A model generated the notes under the pieces. The model searched no databases. It was given only the letters and a program-made list of their open reading frames with translations, and was not told the DNA's origin. A stretch of 64,000 nt of DNA from Mastigamoeba balamuthi (Eukaryota > Evosea > Mastigamoebida > Mastigamoebidae). Below, in pieces: positions 52,789 to 63,367 of the stretch. The stretch is taken from assembly GCA_902651635.1 (NCBI GenBank), contig CACRSC010000014.1, forward strand, positions 394,524 through 458,523. Direction: 5' to 3'. Positions within the stretch are counted from its first letter, which is position 1, and the number at the start of each line of letters is the position of its first letter. A program made the position numbers and the translations under genes.

Positions 52789-53943
52789 ATGAGGGACATT
52801 CGTCTGGCAGCTTCCGTGCTCGTGCTGGCGGCCGCGGCCGCCGCGTGCGACTGGGGCAACATGGACGCCCACTGCTCCTACACTTCGCAGCCCGACTGGT
52901 CCTACATGATGTGCGCCCGGCGTCCCAGTGCCCAGCGCGTTTTGCTTCTTTGCGCACCCTGCGATTTCGCGCTTTTCGCTTTTTCCGGTGCGTCGGATTC
53001 TGACGCATGAGGAAACACCCCCTTCTCCCTCTGCCTGCCGGGGCACGACGCTAGGTTCACGCAGACGTGGCCGGGCACGTTCTGCGAGGACGGGTGCTGC
53101 AGGGTGCCCAGGGGGACGCCGGAGGTGCCCGTGGGCTTCACGATCCACGGCCTCTGGCCCAACTACGACAGCCCAGCGTAAGAGATCGCTCCCACCGCAG
53201 AAACCCCCCCATCCTCTAGTCTCCGCACCCACACCGCCACGTGGGGGTGGGCTCGCCTGACCCCTGTTGCGTCGGCCCGGCAGGTACCCGTCGTGCTGCA
53301 AGTCCCAGTTCAACAACACGTACCTGAACGACCTCATCAACTCCAACAGCGACCTCAAGACCGAGCTTAAGACGTGAGCGACGGCGGGTTCAAGAGGTGC
53401 CTGACCCGCGTGGCAACGCTTGGCTCTCAGGTACTGGCCTGCGCTGAAGAAGTGCATGTTCGTGCAATACGAGTTCGACAAGCACGGCACGTGCGCCACG
53501 CAGAGCGCGTACTCGGGCGACTCGGGGCTCTACGACTACCTCCGTGCCGGCCTCTACCTGCGCGGTAAGTTCGACGTGTACAAGGCGCTCAGCAACGCCG
53601 GCATCGAGCCCGGCAACGAGTACGACCCCTACAAGCAGATCGTACCCGCCATCGAGGAGATGACGCAGACCAAGGCCCGCCCGACTCTGCTCTCACGGAC
53701 ACCCGTTGGCACACGCTTGCTGACTGCAGTTGCCTGCCGCAGATCCGCATCCACTGCGACAGGGCCACCCCCAGGCAGCTCTCGGAGGTGCGCATGTGCG
53801 TGGGGCGCCCGACGGAGAGGACGCGGGCCACCCCGGAGCTCATCGACTGCCCCGACACGCTGACCGAGAGGGACGGCTGCGACCCCTCCGGCGTGTCTCT
53901 GCCCTACTGGCCTTCCTTCATCTCCAACGGCTGCGACCTGTGA
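52789..53943 (+). CDS. Secreted ribonuclease T2
   Basis: Endoribonuclease of the T2 family, secreted or lysosomal. Exons 52789-52910, 53055-53177, 53284-53373, 53431-53674 and 53743-53943 give 259 residues. A signal peptide (MRDIRLAASVLVLAAAAAA) is followed by 'MMFTQTWPGTFCEDGC', CAS I 'FTIHGLWPNY' and CAS II 'FVQYEFDKHGTCAT', both catalytic histidines included. Paired cysteines fit the T2 disulphide pattern ('YPSCCKSQF', 'IRIHCDRA', 'RMCVG'). The last intron appears to use a GC donor (53675-53742); a GT alternative at 53705 would leave an improbably short intron. Probable role is RNA scavenging in food vacuoles or outside the cell. Confidence 0.93.
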
Positions 53944-53954
53944 AAGCTCCTGCC

Positions 53955-54020
53955 CCTGTGTCACACACGCTCTCTCTCTCTCCTCTCTCCTCTCTCTTCC
54001 CCCCCCTCCCCCTACGTCGT
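53955..54020. repeat. Pyrimidine (CT)n tract
   Basis: A CT-rich microsatellite with a C run in the convergent 3' spacer after the RNase T2 gene. No other role is evident. Confidence 0.55.
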
Positions 54021-54156
54021 GTGTAGAGGCTTCCATCCTTGTTTCTACTCCGACCCCCTCCCTGAGGGAATGCAACAGCAATCAAACAGTAACGACGACG
54101 TGAGGTACTTCGTTATTCAAGGTGGTGGGTGTGTTGCCGCACGAGAGGGGGAACTG

Positions 54157-55501
54157 CTATGACTGCGCTACCACGACGGCCCGTTGTCTCGTGGGTACGG
54201 TGCCCACGAGCCGGTCCGCCAGCTTCTCCTCGCGCTCGGCCTCCGTCGGCTGCCTGGCCCTCTTCCTCCGCGGCTCCGCCGGGGCTGCGGCCCCCGAGTG
54301 CTCGCGCCTGACGTGCGCGACGAGCGAGCACTTGTACCTGAACTCCTTGCCGCAGCCCTCGTGCTCGCACCTGAACCTGCGCCCCTCGTGCTCGGCCAGC
54401 GTGTGCTGCCGCAGCGCGCTCCTGTGCACGTACGAGAAGGCGCACTCGGGGCACACGTACCTGCGCTCCGCGGACCCGCCGCAGCCCCCGTCCTCGTCGC
54501 TTCCGCAGTCGCCGTCGCCGTCGCTGCTGTCCTCGGAGCAGCTGCCCGCGCGCACGCCGCCGCAGACGCCGCACTCGGCCGACCCCGCGCTGCCGTGGGC
54601 CTCGCGCATGTGCCTGTGCAGCGCGGCGACGCTGGCGAACGAGCAGCCGCAGCCGCCCACGAGGCACACAGCGCAGTCGCCGCTCGGCACAGGCGTCCCG
54701 CCCTCGACGGCCACCGAGGGCGCCAGCACCGCTGCAGCGGCTGCGGGTGCGCGCTTGAGGTGCATCGAGACGATGTGGCGCTGGCGCTGGGACTCGTAGA
54801 GGAACGTCTTGGGGCACTGGGGGCACTTGAGCGGCTTGGCCCCCGTGTGCGCCTCGGCCATGTGCCTCCGCATCTGGTGCTTCTTCGCGAACGTCTCCCC
54901 GCAGCCCTCCCACTGGCACGCAATCCTCGCCATCCCGGGCGCGTGGTGCCTCGCCATGTGCCTCTTGAGCGAGTCCTGCGCGCAACGTCACAGACAGGAG
55001 GCCCCCAGATATTCCCCGGTGAGAATCCAGAATATGGATAATATCTAGACGCAATATCTAGATATTCGCCCTGCGCGCCGCGCGCACCTTGGAGGCGTAG
55101 GCCGCGGAGCAGCCGGGGACCTCGCATCGTATGAGCGTCGACGGCGAGTGCGTGCGCATGTGGCTCCGCAGCTGGTACGGCCGCGCGAACCACATGCCGC
55201 AGCGCTCGCAGCGCAGCGGCCGCGTGTGCTGGCGCATGTGCGTCGTCAGCCGCCGCCTGCTCGCGAACCGCTCCCCGCACTCGGCGCACTCAAACTCCGC
55301 GCTGTCCTCCTCCTCCTCCTCCTCCTCTTCTTCCTCTTCCTCCTCCTCGCCGGGTTTGACGTGGCCGGCGTCGTCTTCCGCGCGGTTCTCGCACGCGTCT
55401 GCGCGGTTCTCGGCGACCGCGCGGGGGGGTTGCGGGGAGGCGGAGGCGGAGGCGGAGGAGTCGGCGTCCGCGCCGGCGGCGTTGGGCAACGGGGCCACCA
55501 T
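54157..55501 (-). CDS. C2H2 zinc-finger protein, TFIIIA-like
   Basis: Two exons (55501-55088, 54975-54157) give 410 residues with about eight C2H2 fingers in series, e.g. 'CAECGERFASRRRLTTHMRQ', 'CERCGMWFARPYQLRSHM', 'CQWEGCGETFAKKHQMRRHM', 'CPQCPKTFLYESQRQRHI' and 'CEHEGCGKEFRYKCSLVAHV'. The multi-finger layout, one gap between fingers 6 and 7, and the basic tail ('RRKRARQPTEAEREEKLADR') resemble TFIIIA, which binds the 5S rRNA gene and 5S RNA; no other fingers-only transcription factor can be excluded. The intron falls inside finger 3, and the join restores it. The N-terminus carries a run of about 15 Glu (about 55305-55350). Confidence 0.78.
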
Positions 55502-55594
55502 TATTTTCCGCGGAAGAGCCCGTGCGCGGACGTCATCAGGGATAAAAATCTACCCCGGGGATATCTGAGAGAGAATCTGCGCCCTCTCATCCGG
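55502..55594. promoter_or_regulatory. Bidirectional promoter, zinc-finger (-) / SWC5-like (+)
   Basis: A 93-bp spacer between divergent ATGs, containing the palindrome ACCCCGGGGAT overlapping a GATATC hexamer (about 55550-55566). A shared promoter is likely given the tiny distance. Confidence 0.4.
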
Positions 55595-56720
55595 ATGAGT
55601 GCCAAGGACCTCAACAGGACGCTCGACGAGGACGAGGACGAGGACGACGAGGACTTCGTGCCCGAGGCCGGCAGCGAGTCCTCCGCCGACGAGGACGCCG
55701 ACAGCGCCAGCGACGTCGACGCGCGCGCGCCCACGGCCAAGCGGCAGAAAATATCTACGGCCCCGTCGGAGGATATGGGGCCACGCTCGGCGCCCCGGAC
55801 GCGCAGCCAGGCGAGGGCCGCGGACGACGACAGGGCCAGGGAGCACTCCAGCGTCCCCGCAGCTGCGGACGCCCCCAAGGTCGACGTCAGCGCGCTGTGG
55901 CAGAAGATGAAGGTGCACAGCGGGGGTTTCCTTCTTCTCCCCGCCATTATCGAAATATCAATTGATTCGCGTATCTTTCTTCGCGCCCCGCCCCCAGCAG
56001 GAGAAGGCGCCCGCTGCGGCGCCCGCGGCCGCTGGGCCCGAGGACAAGACCTCCCCGGCACCCCAGGACGCCGCGAGCCCGGTGGCGGAGAAGCCCGAGC
56101 CTCCTGCCGCGGCCGCCGCTGACCCCGCCGCCTCCTCGTCGCCCAGCGTCGTCACCGAGGTCTACGAGTTTGCCGGCGAGAAAGTCGTGTGAGTGACGTC
56201 AGATATCAACGGAATTCCTCACCCCAAACCCCCCAAGTGTCACCAAGCCGTCCTCTGGGCCCAGCCCAGCCCCTGTTGCCAAGCCGCCCGCCGCCGGGGG
56301 CAAGCCCGCGGCAGCCTCTGCGGGGCAGAAGAGGCCGGCGAGCGCGCTGAGCGCCATCCTGGGGCCCAAGCCCAAGAAGCTGACGACGCTCGAGAAGAGC
56401 AAGCTCGACTGGCAGAAGTACCGCACGGCAGACAGCAGCCTCGCCGACGCCATGGACAAGAACCGCAAGTCCTCGGGCTCGTGCGTCCCCGCCTCTCGCC
56501 CCGTATGCCTTTCGGTGGGGGCGGGGGTTTTCTCCTTTGTCTGTTCCCGTTCTGTCGGACTGTGTTCCTTTTGTTATGCCCACATGCCGGTTCGCACGCC
56601 CCCTTACGTCTCGCCCACCCAACCGCCCCCTCCCGCAGGTACCTCGACAAGATCGCGTTCCTGCAGCGGGCAGACGTGCGCCAGTACGAGGCCGAGAGGA
56701 AGGACCGCAGCAACAAGTGA
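55595..56720 (+). CDS. SWC5 / CFDP1 (BCNT family) subunit of SWR1-type remodeller
   Basis: BCNT proteins (yeast Swc5, animal CFDP1) are subunits of the SWR1/SRCAP complex that deposits H2A.Z. Exons 55595-55912, 55998-56186, 56248-56480 and 56639-56720 give 273 residues. The N-terminus is highly acidic ('DEDEDEDDEDFVPE'), as in Swc5, where acidic patches bind H2A-H2B. The C-terminal BCNT domain is clear: 'LTTLEKSKLDWQKYR' and 'YLDKIAFLQRADVRQYEAER'. The middle is Pro/Ala-rich linker, where exact exon borders matter least and are least certain. Short intergenic distance to the divergent zinc-finger gene suggests co-regulation. Confidence 0.87.
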
Positions 56721-56851
56721 CCTCCTGTTGGTGTCTGCGGGCTGCCCGCGTGTGTTGCTCTTTATGTCCGGATTGGCAGAGAAGTACACTGAAGAGCTCT
56801 TCCTGAGTTATCGTACGGTGTTCTCGTGGTGGCCCCGACGCTCTCCCTCCC

Positions 56852-58022
56852 TCAGGGGCCAGAGGGCCTCGGCCCCCCGTCGGACGACGAGGCCACGTGC
56901 AGCAGCAGCTGCTCCAGGATTCGGACGCGGACCATCTGCGCGTCCTGCAGCTGCTGCAGCTCGAGCAGCTGCTGCATGAGCCGCTCCTGCTCGCCACCCC
57001 TTGTCGTGTCGGCCACCGCTGCGTCCTCGTCGCTCGCGTGTTCCGATTCCCGGTCGTACGGGCCGCTGCGGGCGCTCTGCTGCCGCCCCGCTTGGTGCCG
57101 CACGGGCAGCTCCGGCATGTCCACCGCCATTCCCGTGTGCTGTGGTCGCTGGGCTGCGCACGCCTCGGCTGCCTGCACCTGCGGCGCAGAGGCCGAGGCA
57201 GAGGGGCTTGTCCGTGTGCTGCCCGCGTTGCTTGGCGGCTGCTCGTGCTGCTCCCGCTGCTGTTTCGGCGGCTTCGAGAGGAGATTGAGAGGCACCGAGC
57301 GGATGCGCGCCACCACGTTGTCGTGCGGGCCGCGGAGCTCGAACACGAGCTCGATCTTGCCGCCGAGGTGAAGCCTCGATGACGTACAGTGTCTGCCCGC
57401 CACGTGGGAAGTCAGGAAAAGGGCAGCCCGGTTCAAAGGCGCGCGCGGTACGTTTTGGCGGACTCGAAAACAAACTCTCTGCAGGGCTCGCCCGCGGGGT
57501 CTGCGGGGGCCGACTGGCCGTACGACTCGTACATGGTGCAGCCCACTTCGACTATTCCCGGCCTGCCCCTCGAGCAGCACTTGGAGCACGGCCTAAGTGC
57601 TGTGTAAAAAAAAAGCCCCCGTGTTGGACAAACAAGCAGCCCGAGAAGGACATCGGGCGAGGGCGCACGCTGGTCCAGCGGCGAGCCGCGCAGCACGGCG
57701 TATGCGGTGGCCCCCGCGTTGCGTATGTGCTGCGGCTCCACGTTGTGCCTCCTCATCCAGGACGCAGGGGCCACGACCCCAACCTGAGGAACGGACTTGC
57801 GGTGAGGGAATTGTCGGTGGCGACGAAGGTGCGCGGTGCACAGACAAGCGCCCACAAACCACGCGGGGGGAGCTCGGCGAGAGAGCGCACCGCGAAGGCG
57901 GAGCCACGGAAGGCGTTTTCAGTGGAGACCCAGAGGTACGGCCCGCTCCCCTCGTGGGGCCCCACGAGGCGGGGCAGCTCCGCTGGAGATACGCCAAACT
58001 CGTGCACCTCCTCTTCGGCCAT
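56852..58022 (-). CDS. Unassigned protein, possible Ig-fold DNA-binding domain plus coiled-coil
   Basis: Four exons (58022-57846, 57783-57669, 57599-57452, 57392-56852) give 326 residues; all joins keep phase and avoid stops. The first 180 residues look like one beta-rich domain: 'GPYLWVSTENAFRGSAFAV', 'SWMRRHNVEPQHIRNAG', a Cys cluster 'PCSKCCSRGRPG', and 'GGKIELVFELRG' with 'NVVARIRSVPLNLLSKPPKQ'. The Cys cluster followed by a strand ending in 'SxP..LLSKPxK' resembles the Ig-like DNA-binding region of Spt23/Mga2/CAMTA-type regulators, but this is a pattern impression, not an alignment. The C-terminus has a leucine/glutamine coiled coil ('QERLMQQLLELQQLQDAQMV'). Function is unknown. Confidence 0.6.
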
Positions 58023-58593
58023 TCTCCTTGCCTGCTCTGGATGTCTGTGACACAACCCTGACGATTATTTGCATTGCTATCTCCAGGGAGCTCTCAAGCA
58101 GGGACTTGAGTGCACCTGAATGAACGACCTAATCTGGCGAGCTGTTGGGCGGGTTAAACCCGATAGCCAGCTTCTTCACAGTTTTCAGTGGACCGCAAAA
58201 AGCACCCACTCAACATCGGAAGGCGCCGAGCAATCGAAGCGCCAATCTCCTAAGAACTTCATAACCGGCCGCCATCAGGTTTCCATGCGTCGGCGTGGGA
58301 GCCGGGATTTCCTCTGTGATCGCCCATACCAGGGTTCTCTTAAGAAAAGTGCTACTTTGCCAAAGTGTCCCACTCTTCCATCGTGCGGGGAATAATGCTG
58401 CACGAACTGTGGGCTTGGCAAAGCACGGTTCACAGGTGAAGTGCACATGGGACAGGCAGGCGCGGATCGCGTGCTCAGCCAGGAATCGGTGCGGTTTCGG
58501 GCAAACGATAGGCGATTATTAGAGACAAAGGCCCACTGGGGCAGGGCGTGCATTAGTTGCGCAGAGACCCTGCGGCGCCCCTGCGATCGCGTC
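58023..58593. other. Intergenic, nothing recognised
   Basis: 571 bp between two minus-strand genes, less GC-rich than the coding parts; 5' flank of the unassigned gene and 3' flank of the GTPase gene. No supported feature. Confidence 0.45.
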
Positions 58594-61500
58594 CTACTTC
58601 TTCTTGAACAGAAACGCGTCGAGCTTCTTCCTGTCAAAAATGCCGCTGCCACGGTCTCCTCTCTTCAGCTCCTGCAACAGCGGGGTCAGCGCACCGCCGA
58701 GCAGCGAGCCTGCACCGCGCGCACCTCGATCAGGGCGCTCGCGGATCGGTGGGGCAGCGGCGACTGAGGTGGGGAGCCCATCCCAATCGGCATGCTCAGC
58801 GAGCACGCCACCGAGTCGTCCAGCAGGTACCTCTGCGCCTCCTCGAGGTCTGGCGCAGGCGGTCGAAGGGTGGTGAGGGTCAGCACTGGCGGCAAACAGG
58901 GGAAGCGGGAGGGCAATTCGAACTGTGTGTCCCGCCCGTTGCAGCGGCCACCTCGCTGATGGCTGTCCACGCCTCGGCCTTGACAAAGTCCCCGATGACC
59001 TCGGACGCGAGATCCACGGCGAGCAGGTTGGCCTGCAGCGACGCCATCCACGCCTCCTTCTCGGCTGCCGAGCTGCGAGCAAACGCCAGGCAGTGTGCGG
59101 AAGGACGTCAGTGGCGACCCTGCAGAGCGCAGTGCAGGTGGTGGCCCAGCGGACCTGGCCATCAGATAGAGCTTCTCCGCGGCCGTCTTGATGACGAACC
59201 ACGTCGGGCACGACTCGAGCTGCTCGACCACCACGTCCTCGCCGATGGCGATGCGCGCCTGCACGGAGGGGGGCCGCCGGTGAGAACAGACTGTGTCTGG
59301 CTGGCAGCACAGCTCCACACACCTCTGGGGCCGTCCTCTCGTCGGGCCCGTACGAGAGGAAGCCGTCGTGCAGCGCAAAGTACTTCCTCTGGTACTTTGC
59401 CTGGTCCCTGCCCTTCATCAGGTACCCGTGCCTGTCCATGTCCCCGATCGCTGGGTCGGGGAGGCGCGGTCAGGTGCGGTGGGCGAGCTGTGAGTGTGCT
59501 CGAGAGGCTCACGGTCGATGGCGATCTGCGCCCGGCTGCTGTAGAGCAGCCCCAGCTTGGCGAAGAGCTGCTTCACCTGCTCCTGCGTCATCGAGACGGG
59601 CGAGACGGCGTCAAACAGGCAGCCCATGCGCGTCGCCGTCTCAAACGCCTGCAGCTTCTGCACCGAGGTGTTGAGCATGTCCTTCTTGGTGCCCAGGACC
59701 AGCGTGACAGGGTCTCTGCGCAGAGAGCCGTGAGCGGGAAGTGCGCTGGCGGAGCCCGAGGGAGGAGCTGGTGGGCCACCTGTCGCGGGTGGGCATGTCG
59801 AGGAGCGCCGTCCTGATCGCCCTGCGCAGAGCAATGGCGAACTCGAAGCTCTGCTTGGCGGTGAAGCTGAACACCAGGACGAACCCGTGCACGTTGAGCA
59901 GCGACTGAACACCCCCGCCAGAGCCCAACGTGAGTCGCCCCCGCGCCCCAGAGAACACACTTGGCGCACCTCAGCCTTGAGCCACAGCACAGCCTCGTCC
60001 GCTGCGAGCTCGATCACCGACTTGCAGGCGCTCTGCACGGCCAGGGCGAGGGCGAGAGAACGAGGGAGGAAGCGTCGGTGAGAACCGGCCGGGGAGCCCA
60101 TGCAGGGCAGGTGAGCCGCGTGCCGTGTGCTTGAGGAGGGCCTGCTCGAAGAAGGTGCCCGGCGTGTCGATCAGCTTGATGTTGAACCTCTCGCACGATC
60201 TGACGCACGAGCACTTGCTCACCGACTTGGCTGCGGGACGCGGGCGTGAGAGGCGGGCTGCGAGTGTGTCGGCATGCGGCACGGACCCGACGTTGCCGAA
60301 TACGAGTGCAGCGCAGGGGAGCTCTCCACCGCCCGTCTGATCAGCGTCGTCTTCCCGACAAACACGTCGCCCAGCACAACCTGACGCGATTGCCCGCAAG
60401 CGGCTCTTCAGAACAGAACAGAGGCGGCCGCGGAGCTTCTCGAAGGGGAAAGGGGGACCCTCGCACAAACTCGAGCTCGGTGGCGTTCTGCGAGCTGAGG
60501 TCGACGCCCCTGGCCCTGGTCGCCTGGTCCTGCTCTCCCCGCTCGGCCCTGATGAAGTTGTGGACCATCTCCACCACATCCTTGTGGATGGCCCCGTGCG
60601 TCTTCGCCTCGCTGGGGAGGGAGCCGCGCACCGCTGAGACGCGCGTGGTTGGTGGCGGCAGGGAGTAGTACCACAGCGGTACGTTGAGCGTGTCGCTCAG
60701 AGAGGCGGCGTCCTCGCGCGACACCTTCCAGGTCTCCTCCGGCTGGTTCGCGTCCGAGTACATGACGAGGATCATGGGGAGCACACTGGAGTCCTGCGCC
60801 AGAGCCGCGAGCGTCTGTCAGACGTGCGCCAGGCGGCAGCCGGCCAGCCCACAGGGCGGGGGACTCCGGGCGTCGGTACCTTCTCCCTTGTGATCTCCCT
60901 ATGCAGCCTCTTGACCGTTTCAAAGCTCTCGGGGCTGTCCACGGACCACACAAAGACAAACGCCTGCCCCCACCGCCACGTCTGCCCAGGCGGTAGGCTC
61001 AGAGCCGGGCTGGGGAAGAGGGGAGTGGGCCAACCGAGTCGGTGAGGCCGAAGAGGGGCTGGTCCTCGGCGATGGCAAAGTGCAGCTGGACGACCTCCTT
61101 GTCGGGCATGAGGACCTTGCGCTTGAGCAGGTCGCCCGCGGGGCTGCGCGCGTGGCGGTACCCGAGGTACTTGGCCAGCCAGAGGTCCTTGCACGCGCCC
61201 TGCCCGCACACGACCACGTTGACCGCCTTGAGCCCCGCCGCCCTGCCCGCCTCCTCCGCCCGCTCGGCGTCGTCGCCCGCGAACAGCTCGACCACCTGCG
61301 CCGGCGTCGTGCACTCGCCCAGCGTGAACAGCATCCCCTCCATGTCGGCCTCCTGCATCAGCGCGACCTGCGGCGGCGGCGCCCCCTGCGCGGCCCTCGG
61401 GCTCTGCGGCATCCTCGCGGGCCGCACGGGCTTGGGCGCCGACGGGGGCTTGGGCGGCCTCTGCGGCGCGGGCTGCGCGGGCAGCGGCGGCGGCGTGGCT

Positions 61501-62995
61501 GCAGCCTGCGGCCACTGCGACTGCGGCTCCTGCGGCGGCGCGGACACAGAGGGCACCGCGGGGGTCTCTGGCAGTGGGGACGAGGGCAGGTGGTGGTGCG
61601 TGTGGGCCGACTGCATCTGGTTCATCGACTGCGTGCGCGACAAGTGCGGGCGCGTCGGCGGCACGTGCGGGGGGGCCGGGGCTGTCGTGTGCGGCGGCGG
61701 GGGGACCGCTGGCAGCGCTCCCGAGGGCTCGTAGTCCGCGTCGTCCAGCAGCCCTCTGGCGTGCGCGTCTCCCTGTGCGGCCCCGCTCAGCACAACAGCA
61801 AAACCAGGAATCGGGGAGGAGCGGGCGCTCACGGTGGGCGAGGGGATGATGTCGGCCTCGGCTGCGGACTGCCCGGGGGAGGTGGGGGCCGAGGGGGTGC
61901 CGGAGGAGCCCGAGGCGCTGAGCAGGAAGTCCGGGGGGCGCATGGGGTTGGCGGGGAGCGGCGCCGGCTGCGCGATGATGTCGCTGGCGGGCAGCAGCAC
62001 CGGCGCGATGCTCAGCAGCTCCGCGCGCTCCCCGGGCGCCATGCGGTTCTGCGGGAGGCTGGACGGCCTGCGCGGTGGGTGGGGGGGAGCCGCCCCCCAC
62101 AGTTATCAGCACACAAAGTTCAATTTCCGTACAGTGCTCGAATTGAATTGTCAATTGAATCGGAAACTGGGATCGCGTCGCACCTGCCGGCCGGCGCCCA
62201 CCCGACGTCGCGCTGCTGCTGCTGCTGCTGCTGCTGCCAGTGCGCGCTGCCGCTGCTGCCGCTGCCGCTCCTGACGAGGGGCGGCGACCCCAGGGCGCCC
62301 ATCGTCGGCGACTGCGGCGCGCCCTGCGCCATGTGGTGCACCGGCGCGCTGGGCGCCCTCCCTATCGCCGCCCCGCGCGCCACGCCGGCCCTCGGCAGCG
62401 GCCTGCTCTGCGGCACGGGCGGCGGCGACTTGATCCCCCACAGCCCCACCTGCGGCTGCTGCGCGCTCGCCGGAGGAGGCGACCTCGCCCGCGCGAGCTC
62501 CGGAGGGCTCCCGAGCACCGCGCTGACAGGGCGCAGCCCCGCGCGCCCCGCGAGCACCGCGCTGTGTATCTCCTGCGCCAGGACCTGCTGCGCCTGCGCA
62601 GACGGCGAGGCCCGCTTGCCGGCGGCCGACGACGGCAGGTCCGAGCTCTGGCGCGCGGGCGGCGGCGGCTGCGGCGGGCGCACGGGCGACGTGGTGCCGT
62701 CGGCCGTCGAGCGCAGGTTGGGCCGCGCGGGCGGCAGGACGCGGGGGCCCAGCTGACCGGACTCTGCGCATCGCAAGGCACACGCGGTGCTGCGTCGGTT
62801 CCGGGTGGGGCGTGGGGCAGCTGGGGGTGGGTGCGGGCGCGAGAGCGTGGCGTACGCGACAGGCGCTTCTGGTGACCGGTGGCAGACGCGTCTGCTTGGA
62901 GGGGGGGAAGCGGGGGGGGGGCGCCGCGCAGTGTGTGAGGTGAGTCAGCGGGTTCGTTGCGGATGCGTTGGCGGACCTGCGTGCGGCTCCGCCAT
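58594..62995 (-). CDS. Pseudo-GTPase, Ras-like GTPase and PH domain protein with disordered N-terminus
   Basis: About 15 exons (first 62995-62977, then 62763-62184, 62067-61035, 60981-60880, 60793-60467 and ten more down to 58671-58594), about 1,070 residues. About 450 N-terminal residues are Pro/Gln/Ser-rich and disordered (poly-Gln at about 62213-62238). GTPase-like domain 1 has a broken P-loop 'CGQGACKDLWLAK' but typical core strands ('AFVFVWSVDSPESFETVKRL') and no NKxD ('LVMYSDANQ'). Domain 2 has a good P-loop 'LGDVFVGKTTLIRR', G3 'IDTPGT' and G4 'LGTKKDM'. A PH domain follows ('HGYLMKGRDQAKYQRKYFAL' ... 'EKEAWMASLQANLL'). Probably a membrane-recruited signalling switch. One intron (60123-60033) has a GC donor. 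The exon 13-14 join near 58952/58849 is one base out of phase in every version tried. Confidence 0.72.
62212..62239 (-). repeat. CAG/CTG triplet repeat encoding poly-glutamine
   Basis: A run of CTG triplets (CAG on the coding strand) in exon 2 of the GTPase gene, encoding about eight glutamines. Coding microsatellite, probably length-variable. Confidence 0.8.
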
Positions 62996-63367
62996 CGATG
63001 CTGGGGGGTTTGTGCGCGCGCTGGCCGAATGCGGGTGACTGGTGCGCGGGCGACGGCTTGTCTGCGCGCGCTGCGGTCGCGGGCGCGGGGGTTCCCGGGG
63101 AGTCTGGTGGGCGCGACTCGCTAAGTGTGCCGGGAAGTTTGCCAGAAAATGGACACCCGTTTGGATTTCCCGATATCTAGGAAATCCAGCGCCAGGACAG
63201 CCCGGGCGCGGGCAACGCGGGGAGCACGCGGCGTCGCGGACGCGGGAGGACTGCACGCTCGGGACAGGCTTGCTGTCCGCGACATACTTCCAGATTTCGT
63301 GCTCAGATTCTCCTCGGAACGAGATACGCGGATCGTAATTGTCAATAACCCGCTGGCCGGTGGAAAC
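62996..63367. promoter_or_regulatory. Divergent spacer, GTPase-PH (-) / PCMTD-like (+)
   Basis: 372 bp between divergent starts with GATATC at about 63171 and the overlapping near-palindrome CCCGATATCTAGG. No gene is supported; a bidirectional promoter is inferred from position. Confidence 0.35.

Noticed and set aside
61080-62756. 558-codon plus-strand frame antisense to the GTPase gene
   Set aside because: Composition shadow; the minus strand splices into GTPase and PH domains.
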